Shown here: one piece after another, positions 1 through 8,396 of the stretch
How positions within the stretch are numbered: the first letter of the stretch is position 1
Layout: every line of letters starts with the position of its first letter
Notes under the pieces: generated by a model
Databases searched by the model: none
What the model saw: only the letters and a program-made list of their open reading frames with translations
Told to the model about the DNA's origin: nothing
Assembly (NCBI GenBank): GCA_030432295.1
Contig: JAUIHI010000011.1
Span: 62,001 to 126,000 of the forward strand
DNA from: Anaerolineae bacterium
GTDB lineage: Bacteria > Chloroflexota > Anaerolineae > Caldilineales > Caldilineaceae
DNA length: 64,000 nt
Direction: 5' to 3'
Made by a program: the position numbers and the translations under genes

Positions 1-1489
1 GCAGCACTGGTCCCCGGTAGAAGTCGTCGTAGACGAAATAGTAGAAAGCGGGCACATCCGTCGAAACCCGCGCACAGACCCGGCTGTCGAAGCCGTTGAT
101 GCGCTGGGCCGGCTGCTCCAGAAGCAGAAAGCGGGAGGTCGGGTGATCGATGCCCTGGGGTGCAAAATAGACCCGGCTGGCGGGGTCACTGGCCGCGGCG
201 TCGTAGGCCATGCGGGTCATGCCCTCATCCCACACGTGGAAGATTTCGGGGAGTTGCGCCCAGTCTACAAAATAGACCCGGGCAGTGAGCAGTGTACCCG
301 CCAGCAGCAGCCCATAGCCGAGAATCATCGCGGATTGGGTGAGGCGCTTTCCGGCCCTCTCGGCCCATCGGGTCAGCTGATCCAGCCCCAAAGCAATGCC
401 AAGGGCGAATACCGGCATAGCGCCAATCGCTCGGCCAAAGTTGGGTGTATCCAGGCTGAGAAACGTGGGCAGGAGCATCACCCCGGTCAGGACAAACAGG
501 GCAAAGAACGCGGGGCGGAGCAGATTGCGCAGGGCCAGATATAGACCGATCAGAAAGGGTCCGACAGTAAAAACATCCAAAACTGGGCGGAGAGGATAGT
601 TCATCCGCAGATTGAAATCTCCGCGCACAAAGGCCATGCCCAGAATTCCCCCCAATTGGTCCCACAGACTGACATTTGCCTCTTTGGAAAAGACGCTCAC
701 CTGTCCGCTGCGTAGCAGAAAATCCTCTGGATGGCCCCAAAAGTAGAGAAGCAGGGGCGCGGCTGTCAACAGGCCCACAGCCACTGCCAGCAGCGCGCCC
801 CGCCACTGATGCCGCCATTGCTCCCGCTCGCGCAAGAGTAAGAGCGGCAGAAAGAGAAGGAAAACGCCCGGCAGCAGACGGGCGGGCAGATAAGTGTAGA
901 AGCTGAGGCCCGCAATGAAACCCACCAGCAGCCACCATTTGACCGGCTTCCGGGAATTCCACGCTCGCCAGAAGCTGGCAAGAATCAGCACCTCCAGCAA
1001 CAGAAAAAGCCCCCCGCGCACGAAAATGCGGGCGTGCATCTGTGTCCACAGCAGCGTCAGCGCCGCCGCACCAGTCCACAGGGCAAAGTGTTGGCGACGG
1101 TGTACGCCCAGGCGGGGAGCCATCTCCCAACCGAGCCAGATCAGCGCCGGGGTCAAAGCCACGCTGGCCAGCGCGGGCAGACTGCGCACGGCCACTTTCG
1201 TTGGCCCCAGCAACATTTGCAGCAACGCATCCAGATAAATATGCAGAGGTTCCCGGCCAAAATTGCTGGTGAAAAAGAGAGGCCAGCGCCAGAACGGCAC
1301 CCCGATCAGACTGTACGCGTCCAGGCCGTTATACGTTTCGTCCAGGTGCAGGCCAAAGGGAACTTCGCTCAGACGGTAGAAACGCAAAACCGCGGCAAGT
1401 ACTGTCAGCACCAGAATTGCCAGGAGAAAGACCGACCGCTGCTTCGGCTCTGTTGGCGTCTGTTTGTCGGTACGCACGTCGCTCGTCAA
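1..1489 (-). CDS. ArnT-like GT-C family glycosyltransferase, 3' end beyond window
   Basis: This is a polytopic membrane glycosyltransferase of the GT39/ArnT-like class, expected to move sugars from polyprenyl-phosphate donors outside the membrane. The minus frame is open from a TTG at 1489 to the window edge and has no stop, so the C-terminus is missing. The start is a TTG behind GGAG with 9-nt spacing, two bases after the stop of the upstream gene. An in-frame TGA at 1510 rules out a longer form. It shows an N-terminal membrane segment, the acidic first-loop motif LDETYNGLD and many hydrophobic helices, including FYTYLPARLLP. It is a tandem paralogue of the next gene: RFYRL, PEDF/NPVSF and FYTYLPARLL recur at matching places. 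The acceptor is unknown. Family is fairly sure, substrate is not. Confidence 0.8.
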   Translation of the reverse strand, partial: MTSDVRTDKQTPTEPKQRSVFLLAILVLTVLAAVLRFYRLSEVPFGLHLDETYNGLDAYSLIGVPFWRWPLFFTSNFGREPLHIYLDALLQMLLGPTKVAVRSLPALASVALTPALIWLGWEMAPRLGVHRRQHFALWTGAAALTLLWTQMHARIFVRGGLFLLLEVLILASFWRAWNSRKPVKWWLLVGFIAGLSFYTYLPARLLPGVFLLFLPLLLLREREQWRHQWRGALLAVAVGLLTAAPLLLYFWGHPEDFLLRSGQVSVFSKEANVSLWDQLGGILGMAFVRGDFNLRMNYPLRPVLDVFTVGPFLIGLYLALRNLLRPAFFALFVLTGVMLLPTFLSLDTPNFGRAIGAMPVFALGIALGLDQLTRWAERAGKRLTQSAMILGYGLLLAGTLLTARVYFVDWAQLPEIFHVWDEGMTRMAYDAAASDPASRVYFAPQGIDHPTSRFLLLEQPAQRINGFDSRVCARVSTDVPAFYYFVYDDFYRGPVL

Positions 1490-1490
1490 A

Positions 1491-3572
1491 TTACCTGTCT
1501 CCTCTGGTCAGCGGACCAATCAAAATCTGGTCGTCGGAAGCATTGGGAATGGGAAGTCGTACACCGTCGGCAGGTGTGTAGAAGCCGACCGCCACGAAGA
1601 GATCACCCGCTGGCAGTTCGGCGGGCAGGGCGAATTGTAACTCATCGATCACAACTTCGCCGGGCAGCCACTCTGTCGTGGGGCAGCTTCCGTCGCCGGG
1701 TGGGCGATCCGCACCGGCCAGCCAGACCAGATCGCCCACTTCGTTGCGCCATAGCAGATGGGCAAAGGCAGTGTAATCAGCCGCGGGCGGCGCGCTCACC
1801 TGCCAATAGAGACGGGTGTAGAAAGTAGCACCCGCCTCCATTCCCGCGGGGGGGAAAAGTTGATGGCCCAGCAGAGCGATGCCGTCGTTCAAAGGTACAG
1901 GCTGGGACTGCATCTCCGGGAAGACGACCGCGCCCCCCGCGGGCTGTTCCAGCCGTCTGGCCCAAACCGTTCCCACTGTCTCCACCACAGAAGTCGTCAC
2001 TGTGGCCTGGGGATAAATCCCCGTCAGCAGACTCTCCGTGCGGAAGTCTTCTTTGTCCAAAATGAAATAGCGGGCCGGCACACCCGTCGCCGCCCGCACG
2101 CAGATGCGTCCGTCAAAGCCCTGGGGCAGGGGCGTGCCCGGATGCTCTTCCAGCAGATAGCCCAGCGTCGGATGCTCCCGGCCCCGAGGCGTCATATACG
2201 TGCGCACGCCGTCGTCCGCGGCCGCAAGCTGCTCGGCCACCCGGGTAAAGCCCACATCCCAGGCCGGGAAGAGGTCGGGCAGATTGGCCCACTCCCCAAA
2301 ATAGGCCCGCCAGGTGAGACCGAAGGAAGCCGCCACAATCAGCCAGCCCGCGGCCAGATAGGCCAGCTGTCCCCGGCTCCACAGACGGGTCGCCAGCCGG
2401 ATCAGCCCGTCCAGGCCCAGAGCGATCAGCAACACTACAAAGGGGATCGCGCCGATGGCCCGTTGGAAGTTGGGAGCGAATTCGCTGAGGAGCGTAGGCA
2501 GGAGCATCACCCCCAGCCCGGCCAACAGCCAGAGATGGGCCAGCCGCCAGAAGCGCCCCAGTGCAAAGAGCAGCCCCAGGAAAAAGAAGGGAGCCAGCAG
2601 CCAATCCAGCGCTGCCCGGCCTGGCACATTCGAGCGGGGATTGGCATCGCCTGTCCCTGCGAACATCCCGGCCACGGCTGCGATATTCGCGCCCAGCCCC
2701 TGGGCACCGTCCCGCCCCTCCCGCCCGATAATCGTCACCTGATCGACGCGGGTGGTGAAAGAGACCGGGTTTTGCAGAAAATAAATCCCAATCGGCGCGG
2801 CCACAATCACCGCCACCACCAGCCCCAGGGCCAGACCGGGCAGATGGGCCAGCAGGCGGGCGCACTCCTGCCAGAAAGCGGCCACAACCAGCGGTAGCAA
2901 AATCAGCGGTAGCAGACGGGCGGGCAGGTAGGTGTAGAAACTGAGACCGGCGAAAAGACCGGTGAGGAGCCAGAAGGGGATTGGGGATTGGGAGATTGAC
3001 ACGCTGTCTGCGGTCTGCGGTCTGCGGTCTGCCGTCCACGCCCGCCAGAGCGCCGCCCAGAGCAGGGTCTCGATGAGGACGAAAAGTGAAAGTCGAATGC
3101 CATAGCGGGAGAAGACCTGACTCCAGAAAAGGCAGAGGACGGCGGCTCCGCTCCACAGGGCGAAGGAACGGCGATTTTTCACGCCCAGCCAGGGCGCGAC
3201 TTCCCAGGCCAGCCAGGCCAACGCCGGTGTCAACAGCGCGCCACAGAGTGCAGGCACAGCCCGGATCGTCCAGACCGAGAGTCCATTGGCCCGGTGCAGC
3301 AGGGCCATCAACCAGACGTACAACGCTTCCCGGCCCTGGTTGCCTGTGAGAAAAACAGGCCAACGGCTGACAGAAAGCTGCGAAAGTTTCCAGCCGTCCA
3401 GCCCGTTGAAGGCTTCGTCGTAGAAGAGGCCCGGCGGCAACGAATCCAGCCGGTAGAAGCGCATCACAAAAGCCACGGCAGTCAACACGAAAAGGATCGA
3501 CCATCCCAGACGGCCGATCCTCTCGTTGTTTCGTGTCTCTTCGTGTGCCTTCGTGGATAGCTGTTGATTCAC
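1491..3572 (-). CDS. ArnT-like GT-C family glycosyltransferase with repeat-derived loop
   Basis: Membrane glycosyltransferase of about 693 residues, paralogous to its downstream neighbour. I place the start at the GTG at 3572, one base after the stop of the HIT gene. A longer frame to 3611 would run back into that gene. The N-terminus has a short hydrophilic part, then a membrane helix (about residues 20-40) and the first-loop acidic motif FYDEAFNGLD. About ten more hydrophobic segments follow, then a soluble C-terminal domain. The first hydrophilic residues come from a CACGAAGG-type repeat. A loop near residue 190 contains an extra stretch (TADRRPQTADSVSISQSPIP) that the paralogue lacks and that is encoded by intergenic-type repeat words. 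The gene is likely co-transcribed with the HIT gene above. Substrate unknown. Confidence 0.8.
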   Translation of the reverse strand: MNQQLSTKAHEETRNNERIGRLGWSILFVLTAVAFVMRFYRLDSLPPGLFYDEAFNGLDGWKLSQLSVSRWPVFLTGNQGREALYVWLMALLHRANGLSVWTIRAVPALCGALLTPALAWLAWEVAPWLGVKNRRSFALWSGAAVLCLFWSQVFSRYGIRLSLFVLIETLLWAALWRAWTADRRPQTADSVSISQSPIPFWLLTGLFAGLSFYTYLPARLLPLILLPLVVAAFWQECARLLAHLPGLALGLVVAVIVAAPIGIYFLQNPVSFTTRVDQVTIIGREGRDGAQGLGANIAAVAGMFAGTGDANPRSNVPGRAALDWLLAPFFFLGLLFALGRFWRLAHLWLLAGLGVMLLPTLLSEFAPNFQRAIGAIPFVVLLIALGLDGLIRLATRLWSRGQLAYLAAGWLIVAASFGLTWRAYFGEWANLPDLFPAWDVGFTRVAEQLAAADDGVRTYMTPRGREHPTLGYLLEEHPGTPLPQGFDGRICVRAATGVPARYFILDKEDFRTESLLTGIYPQATVTTSVVETVGTVWARRLEQPAGGAVVFPEMQSQPVPLNDGIALLGHQLFPPAGMEAGATFYTRLYWQVSAPPAADYTAFAHLLWRNEVGDLVWLAGADRPPGDGSCPTTEWLPGEVVIDELQFALPAELPAGDLFVAVGFYTPADGVRLPIPNASDDQILIGPLTRGDR
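2979..3042. repeat. Repeat words inside glycosyltransferase gene
   Basis: GATTGGGGATTGGGAGATTG is followed closely by three copies of the 8-mer TCTGCGGT. The same words occur between genes elsewhere in the window (15468-15540, 53265-53300) and inside dnaE. Here they are read in frame as a loop insertion relative to the tandem paralogue. Confidence 0.8.
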
Positions 3573-3573
3573 T

Positions 3574-3924
3574 CTACCGCGCCACCATCGGCCCCAGTTC
3601 CCGCCCGCCAATCAGATGGAAGTGGGTGTGGTAGACCACCTGACCTGCGTCTGGTCCTGCGTTGACGAGGAAACGAAAGCCGCTTTTGGAGACGCCTTCC
3701 TGCTTTGCCAGTTGGTTTGCCACCGCCACAATCCGGCCCAGGGTTTCCGCGTCGCCATCGCCCATCTCCGTAATGCTGGACGAATGGGCGTTGGGAATGA
3801 CAAGAATGTGGGTCGACGCGACCGGGCGGATGTCCCGGAAGGCGGTCACCAGTTCGTCCTGATAGAGTGTCTCCGAGGGGATTTCCCCGGCGACGATTTT
3901 ACAGAAGATGCAGTCGGTTGTCAT
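3574..3924 (-). CDS. HIT family nucleotide hydrolase (HinT-like)
   Basis: A 116-residue histidine-triad protein, the usual size of HinT. These enzymes hydrolyse purine nucleoside phosphoramidates such as AMP-lysine and act as cytosolic dimers. It begins CIFCKIVAGEIPSE, where CxxC is the common HinT zinc-like motif, contains THILVIPNAH, and ends with the triad HTHFHLIGG around residues 98-106, where the central His is the nucleophile. GGGAG stands 8 nt before the ATG. The stop lies one base before the GTG of the downstream glycosyltransferase, so the two are probably translated from one message. Confidence 0.93.
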   Translation of the reverse strand: MTTDCIFCKIVAGEIPSETLYQDELVTAFRDIRPVASTHILVIPNAHSSSITEMGDGDAETLGRIVAVANQLAKQEGVSKSGFRFLVNAGPDAGQVVYHTHFHLIGGRELGPMVAR

Positions 3925-3972
3925 TGTAAGTCTCCCAACAAAAGGACACGGGTTTGCACGGATAGAAAAGAT

Positions 3973-4719
3973 TTACGCGGATTTGCTGCGCAATGCCTGT
4001 TCAAATTGCTCCATCAGTACAGCATCCATTCCGGCGATTTCGGCCAGCAGTTTCAGGGGCAGGGGCAGGGGTTCTTGCCAGAGCCATTCTTCGCGCAGCC
4101 AGAAACCGGCGATTACGGCGGAGCGGTAGATGCCATCGGAGGGTTGAATGGGCTGATAACGGCCCGCAACGTTGAGTTGATAGAACTCCGCGCGCTGAGT
4201 CAGTGGGTCCAGCAGCCAGAACTCCGGTATCCCGGCCTCCTCGTACTCGAAGAATTTGTCGCCCCGATCCCGGCCAATGCTCTCCGGTGAAATGATTTCG
4301 ACCACCAAATCTGCCGGGCCGTCGAGATAGGTGGGGCGTAGCCGGTCGAGATGTTCGCTGCTGATAAAAAGCACATCCGGTTCCCGCCCGCTATTAGTCA
4401 GCCGCATCTGAAACGGAGCGATCAACAGCTTGCCCAGTTGGTGAAGTTCCACATAATAGCCAACCAGCCGATCCAGGAAACTCACCAACTGCTGATGTCG
4501 ATTCGACGCTGGACTCGTCATAATCACCTTCCCATCCACCCACTCGGCCAGTGTGTCTTCGTCGGCCCAATCGAGAAACTCTTCGTAGCTCATCTCGCGT
4601 AGAGGCTGTTCCTCTTTTTCCAGCAGGGCAGCCAACAATTGGCGGCGCAACTCCTGGGAAATGGGCCAAGTATCTTCCGAATTATGGACTTCAGAATCGT
4701 TCAGAACCCGGCTATTCAT
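3973..4719 (-). CDS. Uma2 family (DUF820) PD-(D/E)XK nuclease-like protein
   Basis: About 248 residues. Uma2/DUF820 proteins have a restriction-endonuclease fold and are expanded in cyanobacteria and Chloroflexota; their biological role is unsettled. Typical features are YEEFLDWADEDTLAEWVDGK (acidic residue in the first strand), REPDVLFIS (catalytic Asp), ADLVVEIISPES (E-x-I-S) and DRGDKFFEYEEAGIPEFWLL. The ATG at 4719 has AAGGA 8 nt upstream; another ATG at 4728 is possible. A longer frame would overlap the end of leuS and would translate the palindrome at 4738-4764, so I reject it. It follows leuS on the same strand. Confidence 0.88.
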   Translation of the reverse strand: MNSRVLNDSEVHNSEDTWPISQELRRQLLAALLEKEEQPLREMSYEEFLDWADEDTLAEWVDGKVIMTSPASNRHQQLVSFLDRLVGYYVELHQLGKLLIAPFQMRLTNSGREPDVLFISSEHLDRLRPTYLDGPADLVVEIISPESIGRDRGDKFFEYEEAGIPEFWLLDPLTQRAEFYQLNVAGRYQPIQPSDGIYRSAVIAGFWLREEWLWQEPLPLPLKLLAEIAGMDAVLMEQFEQALRSKSA

Positions 4720-4737
4720 ACCCTCCATCCTTCCGAA

Positions 4738-4764
4738 GTAACGCAAGCTGACAGCTTGCGTTAC
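4738..4764. repeat. Perfect 13-bp palindrome centred on CTGACAG
   Basis: GTAACGCAAGCTG and its exact complement flank a single A. The element lies between the Uma2 start and the leuS stop. A near copy occurs at 47537-47561, and other hairpins with the same CTG-N-CAG centre occur at 21185, 47571 and 57835. There is no U-tract, so it is more likely a dispersed repeat than a terminator. Confidence 0.75.
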
Positions 4765-4768
4765 CACA

Positions 4769-7252
4769 TCATCCCACCACCACATTTACCAGCTTATCCG
4801 GCACGACAATCACTTTGCGCACATGCTTGCCGTCCATCCATTTTTGTGCGCCTTCGGTGGCCAGGGCCATCGTTTCCAGGGTCTTGGCTGGGGTGGCTGG
4901 GGCGACGGTCAGTTTGTCCCGGTTTTTGCCGTTGACCTGGACGACGACGGTAATTTCGTCATCTTTGGCCCTTTCCGGGTCTCCTACAGGCCAGGCTTGC
5001 AGATGGACCGAATCGCTGTTGCCAATCCGATGCCACAGTTCTTCGCTGATATGCGGGTAGATGGGGGCCATCATCAGCAGCAGACTGCGGATGGCGTCGT
5101 CCCAGATGGGCGAGCCGACCACCGCCGAATCTTTGGCCTTCATCAGCAGATTGTTCAGTTCCATCAGCGCGGCGATGGCGGTGTTGAAACGGAAGTTCGC
5201 CATATCCTCGCCCACTTTGACCAGCGTCTGGTGCAGCTTGCGCTCCACCTCCCGCACTTCGTCGGCACTGGGCGTGGCTGCCAGATGTTCGGCTCGCGGT
5301 TCGTCGGTGACGATCGCCCACACCCGATTCAAGAAGCGGGCAACACCTTCGATAGCGCTGGGATCCCACGGCCCGCCCTGATCCCAGGGGCCGATGAACA
5401 TCAGATAGCCGCGCACGGTATCCGCGCCATAGCGGGCCACATATTCGTCCGGGTTGACCACATTGCCCCGGCTTTTGGACATCTTCTCGCCGTCCGGCCC
5501 CAGAATCATCCCCTGGTTGAACAGGCGCTCCATCGGCTCGGCAAAGGGGACGATACCCATATCCCGCATGGCTTTGGTGAAGAAGCGGGTGTACAGCAGG
5601 TGCATTGTGGCGTGCTCGATGCCGCCGGTGTACTGGTCCACCGGCAGCCAGTAGTCGCCCGCAGCCGGGTCCCAGGGGGTGTCGCCGGCGCTCAGCGGCT
5701 CGCCCTTTTTCCAATAGGGGGTGACGTAGGCATACTGATACCAACTGGAACACATAAATGTGTCCAATGTATCGGTCTCCCGCTCGGCGTCGCCGCCACA
5801 CTGGGGACATTTGACGTTGCGAAAGCCTTCGTGATATTTCAGCGGACTTTCGCCGGTAGGCCGGAACTGGGCATCGTCGGGCAGGACGACGGGCAGGTCG
5901 GCGTAGGGCACGGGCACAACGCCGCATTCCTCACACAGAATCATCGGGATGGGCGCGCCCCACATGCGTTGGCGGCTGATCAGCCAATCCCGCAGGCGGT
6001 AGTTGACCGACTTCTTGCCTGTGCCCATCTCTTCCAGCCAGGCGGTGACCTTCGCGGCTGCACCCTTGACGGGCGTGCCGTCGAAGCTGCCGCTGTTGAT
6101 CATCTCGCCTTCGTCTTTGGAATCCCAGGCTTCGGCCAGTTCACCGGTCGCGCCCTCTGGACCGGTGATGACCCGGCGAATCTCCAGCCCGAACTTTTGG
6201 GCGAATTCGAAGTCCCGCTCGTCGTGGCCGGGCACGGCCATAATTGCGCCGGTCCCGTAGCCCATCATCACATAATCGGCGATCCAAATCGGGATGCGCT
6301 CGCCGTTGACCGGATTGACCGCATAGCCGCCGGTGAAGACGCCGGTCTTCTCTTTGTCGGTTGCGCCCCGGGTCACCTCGTCCAGCCGGGACGCGGCTTC
6401 GACATACGCATCCACTGCGGCCTGTTGCTCAGCAGTGGTGATCGCCTGCACCAGCGGATGCTCTGGAGCCAGGACCATAAAGGTCGCGCCCCACAGGGTA
6501 TCCGGCCGCGTCGTGAAAATCTCAATCGGTTCGCCTGCTTCGGTCTGAAAGACAACCTGTGCGCCTTCGCTGCGCCCGATCCAGTTGGTCTGCATCACCT
6601 TCACCCGCTCCGGCCAGTCGATGATGTCCATATCGGCCAGCAGCTCTTCGGCGTAGTTGGTGATGCGGAACTTCCACTGGTTCAGCTCTTTTTTAATGAC
6701 GGGCGTGCCACAGCGCTCGCAGTGGCGGTCGTCGCCCCAGACCTGCTCCCGGGCCAGGGTTGTGTTGCAGTTGGGACACCAATCCACCGGCGAAAATTCC
6801 CGGTAGGCCAGCCCCATATCGTACAGCTTGCGGAAGAACCACTGGCTCCATTTGTAGTAGTCCGGGTCACAGGTCACAGCCTCCCGATCCCAGGCCCACA
6901 TCGCGCCCATCGCCCGCAGCTGAATCCGCATGCGCTCGATATTCTTGTACGTCCAGATTTTTGGGTGGACGTTATTCTTGATGGCCGCGTTCTCCGCGGG
7001 CAGGCCAAAGGCGTCGAATCCGGGCGGGAAGAAAACGTTGTAGCCATTCATCCGCCGGTAGCGTGCGCCGGCGTCGCTGGGGGTCATAGCGTACCAGTGG
7101 CCCGTATGCAGGTCACCGGAGGGATAGGGCAGCATTGTCAGCGCATACCACTTGGGGCGGCTGGGGTCCTCCACTGTGTCGTGCTGACCCGCGGCTTCCC
7201 AGGCGGCCTGCCATTTGGGTTCGATCTCTTGGGGTGTATATTTGTCTGACAT
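4769..7252 (-). CDS. leuS: Leucine--tRNA ligase
   Basis: Class I aminoacyl-tRNA synthetase of 827 residues that charges tRNA-Leu in the cytosol; the length is normal for bacterial LeuRS. The HIGH-type signature appears as PSGDLHTGH (about residues 44-52). Zinc-ribbon cysteine pairs CPNC and CERC follow near 160-180. The editing domain contains TTRPDTLWGATF and the aspartate of GHDERDFEFA. The catalytic loop EKMSKSRGN lies near residue 590, and an anticodon-binding helical domain plus a C-terminal domain ending KVIVVPDKLVNVVV complete it. Upstream is a 250-nt leader with a possible short peptide and an inverted repeat, after an extended -10 promoter at 7503-7531. The gene stands alone apart from the Uma2 gene downstream. 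Confidence 0.98.
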   Translation of the reverse strand: MSDKYTPQEIEPKWQAAWEAAGQHDTVEDPSRPKWYALTMLPYPSGDLHTGHWYAMTPSDAGARYRRMNGYNVFFPPGFDAFGLPAENAAIKNNVHPKIWTYKNIERMRIQLRAMGAMWAWDREAVTCDPDYYKWSQWFFRKLYDMGLAYREFSPVDWCPNCNTTLAREQVWGDDRHCERCGTPVIKKELNQWKFRITNYAEELLADMDIIDWPERVKVMQTNWIGRSEGAQVVFQTEAGEPIEIFTTRPDTLWGATFMVLAPEHPLVQAITTAEQQAAVDAYVEAASRLDEVTRGATDKEKTGVFTGGYAVNPVNGERIPIWIADYVMMGYGTGAIMAVPGHDERDFEFAQKFGLEIRRVITGPEGATGELAEAWDSKDEGEMINSGSFDGTPVKGAAAKVTAWLEEMGTGKKSVNYRLRDWLISRQRMWGAPIPMILCEECGVVPVPYADLPVVLPDDAQFRPTGESPLKYHEGFRNVKCPQCGGDAERETDTLDTFMCSSWYQYAYVTPYWKKGEPLSAGDTPWDPAAGDYWLPVDQYTGGIEHATMHLLYTRFFTKAMRDMGIVPFAEPMERLFNQGMILGPDGEKMSKSRGNVVNPDEYVARYGADTVRGYLMFIGPWDQGGPWDPSAIEGVARFLNRVWAIVTDEPRAEHLAATPSADEVREVERKLHQTLVKVGEDMANFRFNTAIAALMELNNLLMKAKDSAVVGSPIWDDAIRSLLLMMAPIYPHISEELWHRIGNSDSVHLQAWPVGDPERAKDDEITVVVQVNGKNRDKLTVAPATPAKTLETMALATEGAQKWMDGKHVRKVIVVPDKLVNVVVG

Positions 7253-7295
7253 TATCGGAATCTCCTGAACGGGGAGGTTGGGTGCGTTGCCGGTA

Positions 7296-7362
7296 AACGT
7301 AAAACGTGAAACGTGGCAAACGAAGTACCCGGAAGCACTTGCGTTTCACGTTTCACGTTTCA
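7296..7362. repeat. Inverted repeat of ACGTTTCAC words in leuS leader
   Basis: The left arm is made of AAACGT/AAACGTG words and the right arm of GCGTTTCACGTTTCACG. The arms complement each other imperfectly over about 21 nt, with a 23-nt loop. The same words build the hairpin at 19382-19442. In the leuS transcript it would form a stem about 45 nt before the start codon. It may be an attenuator or only a repeat. Confidence 0.55.
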
Positions 7363-7409
7363 GAGAAGCCCGCTCAAAGCCAGAGGAGACGTTTCCTTCC
7401 TGGCGCGGG

Positions 7410-7496
7410 CTATGTAAGCGCGAGCATACCGCCCACGGCGTTGCCGGGAGTGGCAGGAGAGTCTGAGAAGGAGTTCCAGCGCGCTTGCTGTTGCAT
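7410..7496 (-). CDS. Possible 28-residue leader peptide of leuS
   Basis: A short frame reads MQQQARWNSFSDSPATPGN and continues to a C-terminus with ATG CTC GCG CTT ACA TAG, so two leucine codons precede the stop. Its ATG lies at the transcription start predicted from the TATACT box at 7508-7503, which would make it leaderless. The stop TAG begins the 5' arm of a stem AGCCCGC/GCGGGCT (about 7411 to 7361) with an inner GCCAG/CTGGC pair. Position and stem suggest a regulatory peptide, but no family is recognised and chance is possible. Confidence 0.25.
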   Translation of the reverse strand: MQQQARWNSFSDSPATPGNAVGGMLALT

Positions 7497-7502
7497 AAGG
7501 TG

Positions 7503-7531
7503 AGTATAGCACAAAATCAGCGGCAAGTCAT
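7503..7531 (-). promoter_or_regulatory. Extended -10 promoter of leuS
   Basis: The minus strand reads ATGACT, 17 nt, then TATACT preceded by TGC, which gives the extended form TGCTATACT. The predicted start is near 7496. The 19 nt around this box almost repeat the box upstream of the CCA-transferase gene (59716-59735). Confidence 0.55.
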
Positions 7532-7795
7532 TACCGATTTGCAAGAAAACAGAGCCGACTGGTGCGGATTATAACAGCGGACAAATGGCGTGGCAAATGT
7601 ACAAAGCCATGCCTGCTTACATCGGAAGCCTATCCCCGCAAATCCGTCGGCCATCTCTCCTCCGTCTACGTTCTTTCGATTGGTTCTGCGTTGCAATAGA
7701 GCACGTAATGTTCCTGTTCTATCCTTCCTCTGTCTGGCCGACATCCACATCAGCCAGCCACTCTCTATAAATTTTATTTGTACAAGGAGCAGGTG

Positions 7796-8227
7796 ATGAT
7801 TCAGGAGTTCAAGAAATTTGTGATGCGGGGCAATGTGCTGGACCTGGCCGTTGCGGTGATTCTGGGGGCGGCATTCGGCGCGGTTGTCACATCACTGGTC
7901 AACGATGTGATTATGCCGCCGATCGGGTTGCTGATGGGTGGGGTTGATTTCTCCAATCTCTTTATCAATCTCTCCGGCGGAAGCTACGCCAGCCTGTCCG
8001 CGGCACAGGAGGCCGGTGCTGCCGTGATTGCCTACGGCGCTTTCATCAACACAGTCATCAATTTTCTGATTGTCGCGTTCGCCATTTTTATGGTAGTCAA
8101 AGCGGCCAGTTCCATGCAGAAGAAAGAGGAGGCAGCCCCGGCAGCGCCACCGGTTCCCTCCACCGAGGAGAAGCTGTTGGGCGAAATTCGGGATCTGCTG
8201 AAGAAGGGCGCAGCGACCAATCGCTAG
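7796..8227 (+). CDS. mscL: Large-conductance mechanosensitive channel MscL
   Basis: A 143-residue pentameric membrane channel that opens on membrane tension during hypo-osmotic shock. The start [20 protein letters not shown] matches the family's amphipathic N-terminal helix and TM1, with the hydrophobic pore constriction [14 protein letters not shown]. The region [19 protein letters not shown] is highly conserved. TM2 ([20 protein letters not shown]) is followed by a charged C-terminal bundle ending [14 protein letters not shown]. The ATG at 7796 follows AAGGAG with 6-nt spacing, which beats an upstream ATG at 7778. A terminator follows directly, so it is monocistronic. Confidence 0.97.
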   Translation: MIQEFKKFVMRGNVLDLAVAVILGAAFGAVVTSLVNDVIMPPIGLLMGGVDFSNLFINLSGGSYASLSAAQEAGAAVIAYGAFINTVINFLIVAFAIFMVVKAASSMQKKEEAAPAAPPVPSTEEKLLGEIRDLLKKGAATNR

Positions 8228-8247
8228 TTGAGCCGTCCGTGGCACAC

Positions 8248-8286
8248 AAAAAGAGGGTTCCCGCCTTTGGCAGGAACCCTCTTTTT
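8248..8286 (+). terminator. Intrinsic terminator of mscL
   Basis: The arms AAAAAGAGGGTTCC and GGAACCCTCTTTTT form a perfect stem with an 11-nt loop, ending in a T-run 20 nt after the mscL stop. Confidence 0.9.
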
Positions 8287-8396
8287 GTACACCTCCTATA
8301 CGCTCATTGTATACTGGCTAACCAGTGCTTTGCACAATTCGTGCCAGAAAGTTGAACAGCTACGATTTTTCGACGCAGTGTAACCGGAGATTGCCA

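Larger units (their letters stand above)
7253..7795. other. Divergent intergenic region leuS/mscL
   Basis: This 543-nt gap holds the leuS leader and promoter on the minus side (7253-7531). On the plus side, 7532-7795 is a lower-GC stretch leading to mscL. That part contains TATAAA at about 7767 as a possible -10 for mscL, and I see no gene in it. No T-box core matching the consensus was found. Confidence 0.5.

Noticed and set aside
4823-7249. Very long open frame on the plus strand opposite leuS
   Set aside because: leuS is certain and codon bias in GC-rich DNA leaves the antisense frame open; its protein has no family features.
7361-7440. T-box-like string in the leuS leader (GGGCGGTATGCTCGCG on the minus strand)
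   Set aside because: It recalls GGGTGGNACCGCG, but the UGGN bulge that pairs with the tRNA end reads CGGT, extra bases interrupt the core, and no stem I landmarks are seen.
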